Below are positions 1 through 4,928 of a DNA stretch of 6,320 bases, in pieces (the stretch's first letter is position 1; every line of letters starts with the position of its first letter). The notes under the pieces are model-generated. The model made no database searches. It saw nothing but the letters and a program-made list of their open reading frames with translations, and had not been told where the DNA came from. The position numbers were made by a program, and so were the translations under genes. This DNA comes from JANYCG01 sp031428695. GTDB lineage: Bacteria > Pseudomonadota > Gammaproteobacteria > Burkholderiales > Burkholderiaceae_C. The stretch is from positions 1 to 6,320 of the forward strand of contig JANOYE010000099.1 of NCBI GenBank assembly GCA_031428695.1, written 5' to 3'.

Positions 1-196
1 AATGCTTCATTGCCGCGCCAACACCTGACATCCACACCTTCAAGGGCTCGCTTAAGTAGCGCTCACTGTGAACACACTGCCGATAAATGTAGTCCTCTTC
101 CGACGCGACTGCGTCTGAGGAGTAAGCTTCAATTTCGAGCCATTGTTTTTCAATGTTGCCGAGCCTGCTTGCGACGCCAGGCAGGTCTTCCGACAT
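1..196 (-). CDS. Unknown protein, 5' part only (runs off the left edge)
   Basis: An open frame runs from ATG at 196 to the window edge without a stop, giving 65 residues beginning MSEDLPGVASRLGNIEKQWL. The visible part is acidic and polar (an EDY stretch, several Glu), with no signal peptide or membrane segment, so the product is probably cytoplasmic. I do not recognise a family. An alternative in-frame TTG at 217 would add seven residues (MTSELFF). It has a better ribosome site, GAGGA ending nine bases upstream, whereas nothing purine-rich precedes the ATG, so the true start may be 217. The gene follows the exported protein on the same strand, with its ATG 51 bases past that gene's stop, and could be co-transcribed with it. 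GC is about 52% over positions 1-240, well below hom and similar to its unknown neighbour, suggesting the two arrived together. Coding status is moderately supported, since only 65 codons can be seen. Confidence 0.5.
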   Translation of the reverse strand, partial: MSEDLPGVASRLGNIEKQWLEIEAYSSDAVASEEDYIYRQCVHSERYLSEPLKVWMSGVGAAMKH

Positions 197-225
197 GAAA
201 AATAGTTCGCTCGTCAAGGCTAGGT

Positions 226-244
226 ATCCTCGATAGCCGAGGAT
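226..244 (-). promoter_or_regulatory. Hairpin covering a possible ribosome binding site
   Basis: ATCCTCG and CGAGGAT form a perfect 7-bp stem around a 5-base loop, between the stop of the exported-protein gene (248) and the start of the partial gene. There is no T-run after it on either strand, so it does not look like an intrinsic terminator. On the minus strand the 3' arm contains GAGGA, the best ribosome binding candidate for the downstream TTG start at 217, so a folded hairpin would hide it. The stem is seen directly; a regulatory role is inference. Confidence 0.3.
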
Positions 245-247
245 TGA

Positions 248-853
248 CTACACCTGCTGTGGGTTGCCAAAGGAATTCGTAACAGTAAAACAGATGCCTT
301 GGTACCGATTCAACCGATCAAACCTGTTCTTGTCTTTGGTCTTCAGATCGGCAAGGTTGGCATCAGATGCTTTCGCCACACTTGCATTCGAAATATTCGC
401 CATTGCAACGAGCGGCCAGTCTTCCAGGGCCTTGGCAAAGCGCGGAAACACTTGAAATATTCCAGAAGCCTTGGCGCGGTGCAAAACCACTTTCTTTTCC
501 GGCGTCATTTTTAGTCGGCAGCTTTCAACGATGCAGTCCGACCAGAGCTGATGCTGGTTTTGAATCTGGGATGCGGTCGGAGGTATCACCCCCAAAGGTT
601 TTTGAAATTCGGCCAGTGCACCACGAACCTGCTTCCTGGTTTGGTCATCCAGCTTAACTTGTCGAGTCCATTCGCCACCCCTGATCGGAGCCTCTGCTAC
701 AAACCGCTCAAACTCTTCAAACATTCTCTGAGGGTTACCATAAAGCCATCTGTCGTTAACGTAGAGCCTAAGAGTGGAATCAAAATCCGAGGGTGATTCA
801 GCGCTCTGTGCAAACAAATTGAACGAAAGTAAAGCCAGCAAAACACCGGCCAA
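248..853 (-). CDS. Small exported protein of unknown function
   Basis: This is a 201-residue product with a clear signal peptide: hydrophobic core VLLALLSFNLF followed by a likely signal peptidase I site at AQS-A (about residues 15-18), so the mature protein is probably periplasmic or secreted. The mature part is mixed polar and charged with several aromatic residues (RWLYGNPQRMFEEFERF near 35-51), a CIVESC cysteine pair near 107-112 and a third cysteine near 187. There are no further membrane segments. I do not recognise the family and assign no function. The start is uncertain: no ATG or GTG precedes the signal peptide. The called start is TTG at 853. An in-frame CTG at 868, just after a TGA at 871-869, would add IPRC and supply the positive charge the n-region otherwise lacks. 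The gene lies 35 bases after hom on the same strand, where threonine synthase would be expected. GC is about 51% on five sampled lines against 65% in hom, suggesting acquired DNA. Confidence 0.7.
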   Translation of the reverse strand: MAGVLLALLSFNLFAQSAESPSDFDSTLRLYVNDRWLYGNPQRMFEEFERFVAEAPIRGGEWTRQVKLDDQTRKQVRGALAEFQKPLGVIPPTASQIQNQHQLWSDCIVESCRLKMTPEKKVVLHRAKASGIFQVFPRFAKALEDWPLVAMANISNASVAKASDANLADLKTKDKNRFDRLNRYQGICFTVTNSFGNPQQV

Positions 854-888
854 ACACCTCGGAATCAGTCAAAAACACGACGCAACCG

Positions 889-2223
889 TCACGCCAACTC
901 TTCCTTGCGAATCCGCACAATCGGTGCCAGCACGGTGGGCAGGGCTTGCATCTTCGCGATGGCGGCGTTCATGGTGCCTTCCACGGTGTCGTGCGTGAGA
1001 ATGATCAGGTCAGTCTGGGTGGCGCCTTCACCGCCCACTTCATCCGCCTCGCGCTGCAAGACGGCGTCAATGCTGATGCCAGCCTCGGCCAGGATGCCCG
1101 TCACCTTGGCAAGCACACCCGCTTCATCGGCCACATTCAGGCGCAGGTAATAACTGGTCACCACATCGGCCATCGGCATGATGGGTGAATCGGTTTTGGA
1201 TTGCTCGAAGGTGTGCGGCTGGAACGCCAGGTGCGGCACGCGCTGCGAGGCTGCTGCGCCATGCAGGCGGGCAATGTCCACCAGATCAGAAATCACAGCG
1301 CTGGCGGTGGGCTCGCTGCCCGCGCCTTTGCCGTAATACAGCGTAGTGCCCACCGCATCGCCATTGACCACCACAGCGTTCATGGCGCCTTCGACATTGG
1401 CAATCAGGCGTTTGGTCGGGATGAGGCTGGGGTGCACCCGCAGTTCGATGCCGGCTGCCGTTCGCTTCGTTATCCCCAGCAATTTGATGCGGTAACCCAG
1501 TTGCTCGGCGTATTTGATGTCTTGCGCAGCCAGCTTGGTGATGCCTTCGACGTAGGCTTTCTCAAACTGCACCGGAATTCCAAACGCGATGGCGGACATC
1601 AGGGTGATTTTGTGCGCCGCGTCCACACCTTCAATGTCAAAGGTGGGGTCGGCCTCGGCGTAACCCAGGGCCTGTGCTTGCTTGAGCACAGCGGCGAAGT
1701 CCAGGCCCTTGTCGCGCATTTCTGAGAGGATGAAATTGGTGGTGCCGTTGATGATGCCCGCCACCCACTGGATGCGGTTGGCAGTCAACCCTTCGCGCAA
1801 TGCCTTGATGATGGGAATGCCACCAGCAACGGCCGCTTCAAAGGCCACCATCACGCCTTTGGCCTGAGCCGCCGCGAAAATTTCGCTGCCATGCACGGCG
1901 AGCAAAGCCTTGTTGGCGGTAACGACATGTTTGCCGGCGGCAATCGCCTCCATCACCAGTTGTTTGGCAATGCCGTAGCCGCCAATCAGCTCGATCACCA
2001 CGTCGATGGCCGGGTTGGCGATGACCGCACGCGCGTCGCTGACCACCTGCACGCCCTCGCCCACAACGGATTTGGCGCGCGCCACGTCAAGATCGGCCAC
2101 CATGGTGATCTCAATGCCGCGACCGGCGCGGCGCATGATTTCTTCCTGGTTGCGCTTGAGCACGTTGAACGTGCCACTGCCGACGGTGCCAATGCCCAAA
2201 AGGCCAACTTGAATCGATTTCAT
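889..2223 (-). CDS. hom: Homoserine dehydrogenase
   Basis: The enzyme catalyses NAD(P)H-dependent reduction of aspartate 4-semialdehyde to homoserine, the branch point to threonine and methionine, in the cytoplasm. The 444-residue length is typical of the monofunctional, ACT-containing form. The N-terminal Rossmann fold shows GIGTVG at about 10-15, followed by TANKALLA (Asn104, Lys105). The substrate domain has GIINGTTNFIL near 156-166 and the family signature around 189-205, with Glu190, Asp201 and Lys205 at the same spacing as the catalytic Glu, Asp and Lys of the yeast enzyme. A C-terminal ACT domain (about 353-430, NVADEAGVLAKVTGILAEAG) implies allosteric control, usually by threonine. 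The start is ambiguous: TTG at 2226 is followed at once by ATG at 2223. I chose the ATG because it gives the usual MKSIQVGLLGIG beginning. No Shine-Dalgarno is visible, and the gene starts 37 bases after alaA ends, so translation may depend on coupling or an A/T-rich leader. Confidence 0.97.
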   Translation of the reverse strand: MKSIQVGLLGIGTVGSGTFNVLKRNQEEIMRRAGRGIEITMVADLDVARAKSVVGEGVQVVSDARAVIANPAIDVVIELIGGYGIAKQLVMEAIAAGKHVVTANKALLAVHGSEIFAAAQAKGVMVAFEAAVAGGIPIIKALREGLTANRIQWVAGIINGTTNFILSEMRDKGLDFAAVLKQAQALGYAEADPTFDIEGVDAAHKITLMSAIAFGIPVQFEKAYVEGITKLAAQDIKYAEQLGYRIKLLGITKRTAAGIELRVHPSLIPTKRLIANVEGAMNAVVVNGDAVGTTLYYGKGAGSEPTASAVISDLVDIARLHGAAASQRVPHLAFQPHTFEQSKTDSPIMPMADVVTSYYLRLNVADEAGVLAKVTGILAEAGISIDAVLQREADEVGGEGATQTDLIILTHDTVEGTMNAAIAKMQALPTVLAPIVRIRKEELA

Positions 2224-2260
2224 CAATATTTAAACAGAATAGGGGTCTAGGTCACGGAAA

Positions 2261-3565
2261 TTATGCGCGAGCAGCTACTAATTTAATAGCGACTGGTTTT
2301 TCGAAGGCGTGGCCGCTGCCAGCAGCTTCCGGCTTGGTGTCGGTGCCATGCAGGCGCCGGTAGTTGCCCAGGAACTTGGCGATGCGGCCAATCGCCTCGC
2401 GCAGGTCATCTTCATGGGGCAGGAAAACAATGCGGAAGTGGTCGGGCGCGGGCCAGTTGAAGCCCGTGCCTTGCACCAGCATCACGCGGGTTTCGCGCAA
2501 CAGTTCGAGGAAGAACTGGCGGTCGTCATCAATGGGATAAACCTTCGGGTCAAGGCGCGGGAACATGTACAGCGCCGCAGCGGGCTTGACGCAGCTCACA
2601 CCCGGGATGGCGGTGATCAGCTCATAGGCCAAATCACGCTGGCGGCGCAATCGCCCGCCCTCGCCCACCAGATCATTGATGCTTTGGTAGCCGCCCAGCG
2701 CGGTCTGGATCGCCCACTGCCCCGGCACGTTGGAGCACAACTTCATGTTGCTGAGCATGTTCAGGCCTTCGATGTAGTCGGCCGCGTGTTTTTTGTCGCC
2801 CGACACAATCATCCAGCCCGCGCGGTAGCCGCAGGAACGGTAACTCTTTGAAAGCGAATTGAAGGTGAGTGTGAGCACGTCTTTGGACATGCTGGCAATC
2901 GCCGTGTGTTGGATGCCGTCGTAGAGCACTTTGTCGTAGACCTCGTCGGCGAGGATGACCAGGCCATGCTCGCGCGCGATTTCGACGATTGCCATCAGCA
3001 ACTCGTTGGAGTACATCACCCCCGTCGGGTTGTTGGGGTTGATGACCACAATGCCTTTGGTTTTGGGCGTGATCTTGGCGCGGATATCGGCCAGGCTGGG
3101 CTGCCAGCCGTTGGCTTCGTCACACACGTAATGCACCGGCTTGCCGCCGGAGAGGCTGGTGGCGGCTGTCCACAGCGGGTAATCGGGCATCGGCAGCAGC
3201 AACTCGTCGCCGTCGTCCAAGAGCGCGTTGGTGGCCATGGTGATGAGCTCGCTGGCGCCGTTGCCCAGGTAAATGTCGTCCAGCGTCACACCGGCAATGC
3301 CTTGTTTTTGCGTTTCGTGCATGACCGCTTTGCGTGCCGCGAAGATGCCTTTGCTGTCGGAATAACCGGCAGAATTGGGCAGGTTGCGGATCATGTCCTG
3401 CTGAATCTCTTCCGGCGCGTCGAAGCCAAACACCGCCAGGTTGCCCAGGTTCAGCTTGATGATTTTTTGGCCTTCGTCTTCCATCTTGCGCGCCGCGTCC
3501 ATGATCGGGCCGCGAATATCGTACAAAACGTTGGCCAGTTTGGCCGATTTCATGATGGTTTTCAT
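2261..3565 (-). CDS. alaA: Alanine aminotransferase, AlaA type
   Basis: This is a PLP-dependent fold-type I aminotransferase closely matching E. coli AlaA (YfbQ) along its length, so it probably interconverts pyruvate plus glutamate with alanine plus 2-oxoglutarate in the cytoplasm. In the 434-residue form I see the N-terminal YDIRGP, GYSDSKG, DYPLW, NPNNPTG (Asn179), ADEVYDK (Asp207, Tyr210), the Schiff-base lysine in SLSKSYR (Lys240), Arg248 for the phosphate, and Arg378 in HFRIV for the substrate carboxylate. The start ATG at 3565 has AAGG five bases upstream; a GTG at 3571 overlaps that site and is less likely. Two features are odd. The loop reads GNLAVFGF where E. coli, as I recall it, has GNPAPFGF. 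The protein also continues about 30 residues past the usual end, the last codons lying in a palindromic stretch. It precedes hom by 37 bases, probably in one operon, an order I recall as common in betaproteobacteria. Confidence 0.95.
   Translation of the reverse strand: MKTIMKSAKLANVLYDIRGPIMDAARKMEDEGQKIIKLNLGNLAVFGFDAPEEIQQDMIRNLPNSAGYSDSKGIFAARKAVMHETQKQGIAGVTLDDIYLGNGASELITMATNALLDDGDELLLPMPDYPLWTAATSLSGGKPVHYVCDEANGWQPSLADIRAKITPKTKGIVVINPNNPTGVMYSNELLMAIVEIAREHGLVILADEVYDKVLYDGIQHTAIASMSKDVLTLTFNSLSKSYRSCGYRAGWMIVSGDKKHAADYIEGLNMLSNMKLCSNVPGQWAIQTALGGYQSINDLVGEGGRLRRQRDLAYELITAIPGVSCVKPAAALYMFPRLDPKVYPIDDDRQFFLELLRETRVMLVQGTGFNWPAPDHFRIVFLPHEDDLREAIGRIAKFLGNYRRLHGTDTKPEAAGSGHAFEKPVAIKLVAARA
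2263..2290. repeat. Imperfect palindrome resembling a Comamonadaceae dispersed repeat
   Basis: GCTACTAA at 2274-2281 and TTAATAGC at 2283-2290 form a 17-bp palindrome with one mismatched pair, preceded by ATGCGCGAGCA. From memory, the motif resembles a short repeat that recurs in Comamonadaceae genomes, with the pattern GCTATxAAAxTAGTAGCTGC followed by TGCGC. Here it lies within the last ten codons of alaA and encodes the tail AIKLVAARA. The palindrome is seen directly; membership of a genome-wide repeat family is recall and inference. Confidence 0.4.
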
Positions 3566-3570
3566 AAACA

Positions 3571-3574
3571 CCTT
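3571..3574 (-). promoter_or_regulatory. Ribosome binding site of alaA
   Basis: On the minus strand AAGG sits five bases (TGTTT) before the ATG at 3565. It overlaps the in-frame GTG at 3571, which could not use it, so it favours the ATG as the real start of alaA. Confidence 0.55.
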
Positions 3575-3600
3575 GAATCAAAACACCCCATTGGCAGCCC

Positions 3601-3644
3601 TTCAACGGCATTTCAACGCCACTTCGACGGCCATTCAACTGCCA
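3601..3644. repeat. 11-bp tandem repeat, four degenerate copies
   Basis: Four units follow each other at exactly 11-bp spacing: TTCAACGGCAT (3601), TTCAACGCCAC (3612), TTCGACGGCCA (3623) and TTCAACTGCCA (3634). They lie in the divergent intergenic region, in the upstream leader of alaA and just before the putative rightward promoter. TTGGCAG at 3591-3597 and its reverse complement CTGCCAA at 3639-3645 bracket the array. A period near one helical turn would suit a protein binding several sites on one face of the DNA, but no known operator is recognised. Confidence 0.6.
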
Positions 3645-3645
3645 A

Positions 3646-3676
3646 CTGACCGCTTCAGCTCGGGGAAACCTATAAT
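3646..3676 (+). promoter_or_regulatory. Putative sigma-70 promoter of the Mth938-like gene
   Basis: A perfect -10 box, TATAAT, lies at 3671-3676. The best -35 candidate is CTGACC at 3646-3651 (four of six consensus bases), separated by 19 bases, which is longer than ideal. Transcription would start near 3683, leaving a leader of roughly 70 bases before the ATG at 3751. The -10 box is the strong part of this call. I could not identify a convincing leftward promoter for alaA in the same region. Confidence 0.5.
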
Positions 3677-3750
3677 TTGACCACAGTTAGGCCCGCTTTA
3701 AGTGCAGTGCAACATGCATCTTTCGGCAGGCTCACAACACCCGCAACCTT

Positions 3751-4131
3751 ATGAAATTCCAGCCTGAAAAATCCGACTTGCAAGCCATCAACGCCTATGG
3801 GCCGGGTTGGGTCAGCGTGGATGGTGAAAAAATCCTGACCAGCGTTGTCATCGGCTCGAAAGGACAACGTTTTGCATGGGAATGCACCAAGTACGAAGAC
3901 TTGTCGGCCGAGCACTTCAGCAGCTTGGCCGAGCAAGGCCCGGAACTGGTGATTTTTGGCAGCGGCGCACGCATCCGGTTTCCTAAGCCGCTGTGGCTGG
4001 CCAGCCTGTATGCGCGGCGCATTGGCATCGAAACCATGGACACCGCGGCGGCCTGCCGCACCTACAACATCCTGGCGGGCGAAGGTCGCGATGTTCTGCT
4101 GGCGCTCTTAATTGAGCCGGGGCCCGGTTAA
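3751..4131 (+). CDS. Mth938-like domain protein (DUF498 family)
   Basis: The 126-residue product matches the Mth938/DUF498 family (related to human NDUFAF3) along its whole length, which is normal for the family. Recognisable parts are INAYGPGWVSVDG near 13-25, the central VIFGSGARIRFP at 67-78, and the conserved GIETMDTAAACRTYNILAGE at 92-111. It has no signal peptide or membrane segment, so it is cytoplasmic. The eukaryotic relative helps assemble respiratory complex I; the role of the bacterial proteins is not firmly established, and I do not infer one from the sequence. No Shine-Dalgarno precedes the ATG. It stands at the head of the rightward gene set, divergent from alaA, and is separated from bcp by 126 bases that hold a possible separate promoter. 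Confidence 0.9.
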   Translation: MKFQPEKSDLQAINAYGPGWVSVDGEKILTSVVIGSKGQRFAWECTKYEDLSAEHFSSLAEQGPELVIFGSGARIRFPKPLWLASLYARRIGIETMDTAAACRTYNILAGEGRDVLLALLIEPGPG

Positions 4132-4191
4132 TGCCGCCTGTGGCAGACCGATGCCGCATTCGGCAGGCGAAAGCGTCCGTTCGAATCAGGG

Positions 4192-4197
4192 TAAAAT
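4192..4197 (+). promoter_or_regulatory. Possible -10 box of bcp
   Basis: TAAAAT matches five of six bases of the sigma-70 -10 consensus and lies 60 bases before the bcp ATG. No good -35 hexamer is visible at the right distance. The ribosome binding candidate GAAGGA (4238-4243) is 14 bases before the ATG, longer than usual. Weak support. Confidence 0.35.
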
Positions 4198-4257
4198 AGC
4201 GGCCTGTGATAGGCGAGCCCGCATCCGAGACAACCACGAAGGACCAAAGCGATTTAT

Positions 4258-4734
4258 ATGGCGATAGTTGTCAACAAACCCCTCCCCGAATTCGAAGCCC
4301 AAGCCACCTCCGGCACCAAAGTCACCAACACCACCCACCTTGGCAAGGCCATGGTGCTTTACTTCTACCCCAAAGACAACACCCCAGGCTGCACCACCGA
4401 AGCGATGCAGTTCCGCGACAAGTACAAAGACTTTGTCAAGGCTGGCGCAAATGTATTTGGCGTCTCGCGCGACAACATGAAGTCGCACGACGAATTCAAA
4501 GGCAAACTTGAGTTGCCGTTTGAGTTGATCGCCGACACAGAAGAAAAAATGTGCCACATGTTTGGTGTTGTCAAGAACAAGATCATGTACGGCAAAAAAG
4601 TCAAAGGCATTGAGCGCAGCACCTTTTTGGTCGGCGCGGACGGCCTGCTCAAGGGCGAGTGGCGCGGTCTGAAAGTGCCTGGCCATATTGATGAAGTGCT
4701 CAAAGCGGTCAAAGCACTGAAGAAAGCTGCCTGA
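4258..4734 (+). CDS. bcp: Peroxiredoxin, BCP/PrxQ family
   Basis: This is a cytoplasmic thiol peroxidase that reduces hydrogen peroxide and organic hydroperoxides. At 158 residues it has normal BCP length. The thioredoxin fold carries the active-site motif YPKDNTPGCTTEA, with peroxidatic Cys45 and the preceding Pro and Thr, and Arg119 in the GIERSTFLV stretch that completes the catalytic site. The usual resolving cysteine five residues later (Cys50 in E. coli BCP) is replaced by Met50. The only other cysteine is Cys99, at a position also found in E. coli BCP, where it is not the resolving residue. The protein therefore probably works by a one-cysteine mechanism using an outside thiol, as I recall for some Burkholderia BCPs. 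The ATG at 4258 gives the typical start MAIVVNKPLPEFEA. The gene ends in an intrinsic terminator at 4822-4862 and appears transcriptionally separate from phoH. Confidence 0.95.
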   Translation: MAIVVNKPLPEFEAQATSGTKVTNTTHLGKAMVLYFYPKDNTPGCTTEAMQFRDKYKDFVKAGANVFGVSRDNMKSHDEFKGKLELPFELIADTEEKMCHMFGVVKNKIMYGKKVKGIERSTFLVGADGLLKGEWRGLKVPGHIDEVLKAVKALKKAA

Positions 4735-4740
4735 GCCGGG

Positions 4741-4779
4741 CCATTGAACCAGGCCATTGAACCAGGCAACCGAACCAGG
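4741..4779. repeat. 13-bp tandem repeat, three copies
   Basis: Two identical units, CCATTGAACCAGG at 4741-4753 and 4754-4766, are followed by a diverged third, CAACCGAACCAGG at 4767-4779. The array begins six bases after the bcp stop and lies in its 3' untranslated region, before the terminator. A 10-bp perfect palindrome, TCTTGCAAGA (4783-4792), follows directly. The unit is not a multiple of three and shows no coding role; slippage during replication is the simplest origin. Confidence 0.8.
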
Positions 4780-4821
4780 CAATCTTGCAAGACGATTTTG
4801 GACACACATTGCTAAAGAATG

Positions 4822-4862
4822 CCGCCTTGGCCGACACGCGCCAAGGCGGTTTTTTCTTTTTT
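4822..4862 (+). terminator. Intrinsic terminator after bcp
   Basis: CCGCCTTGGC (4822-4831) pairs perfectly with GCCAAGGCGG (4840-4849) to make a 10-bp GC-rich stem with an 8-base loop. It is followed immediately by TTTTTT, C, TTTTTT. This is a textbook rho-independent terminator for rightward transcription. It ends the bcp unit and separates it from the PIN-PhoH gene, which begins 66 bases later and so should have its own promoter, although I could not identify one in 4863-4928. Confidence 0.93.
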
Positions 4863-4928
4863 GCGCCTGAATACGCTGCGCCCAGGTCCTCCAATCCATC
4901 CAGACAATCACCCAGAGCCCCCTAAACC

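Noticed and set aside
10..198. A 62-codon plus-strand open frame at the left edge
   Set aside because: It lies opposite the partial minus-strand gene, starts with TTG, and is an Arg/Cys/Ser-rich translation with no features; the minus-strand frame is more protein-like.
866..892. Possible weak terminator after hom (GACG-GTTG-CGTC followed by GTGTTTTT on the minus strand)
   Set aside because: The stem is only four base pairs and the T-run is short and offset, too weak to call; read-through into the next gene is at least as likely.
1201..1725. A 174-codon plus-strand open frame opposite hom
   Set aside because: It is the shadow of homoserine dehydrogenase, with no domain features and no ribosome site that stands out.
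3120..3638. A 172-codon minus-strand frame overlapping the start of alaA and the 11-bp repeat
   Set aside because: It runs in another frame of alaA, the translation is Arg/Gln/His-rich, and the conserved AlaA frame explains the sequence.
2906..3649. A 247-codon plus-strand open frame opposite alaA
   Set aside because: It is the complement of a conserved aminotransferase, and its His/Val/Asp-rich composition is typical of an antisense shadow.
3677..3704. TTGACC as an alternative -35 box for the Mth938-like gene
   Set aside because: It matches five of six consensus bases, but no acceptable -10 box lies 16-18 bases downstream; the TATAAT at 3671 is the better anchor.
4132..4169. Hairpin after the Mth938-like gene (CGCCTG...CAGGCG with an inner TGCCG-CATT-CGGCA)
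   Set aside because: The stems are real but short, and no T-run follows, so an intrinsic terminator is not supported.
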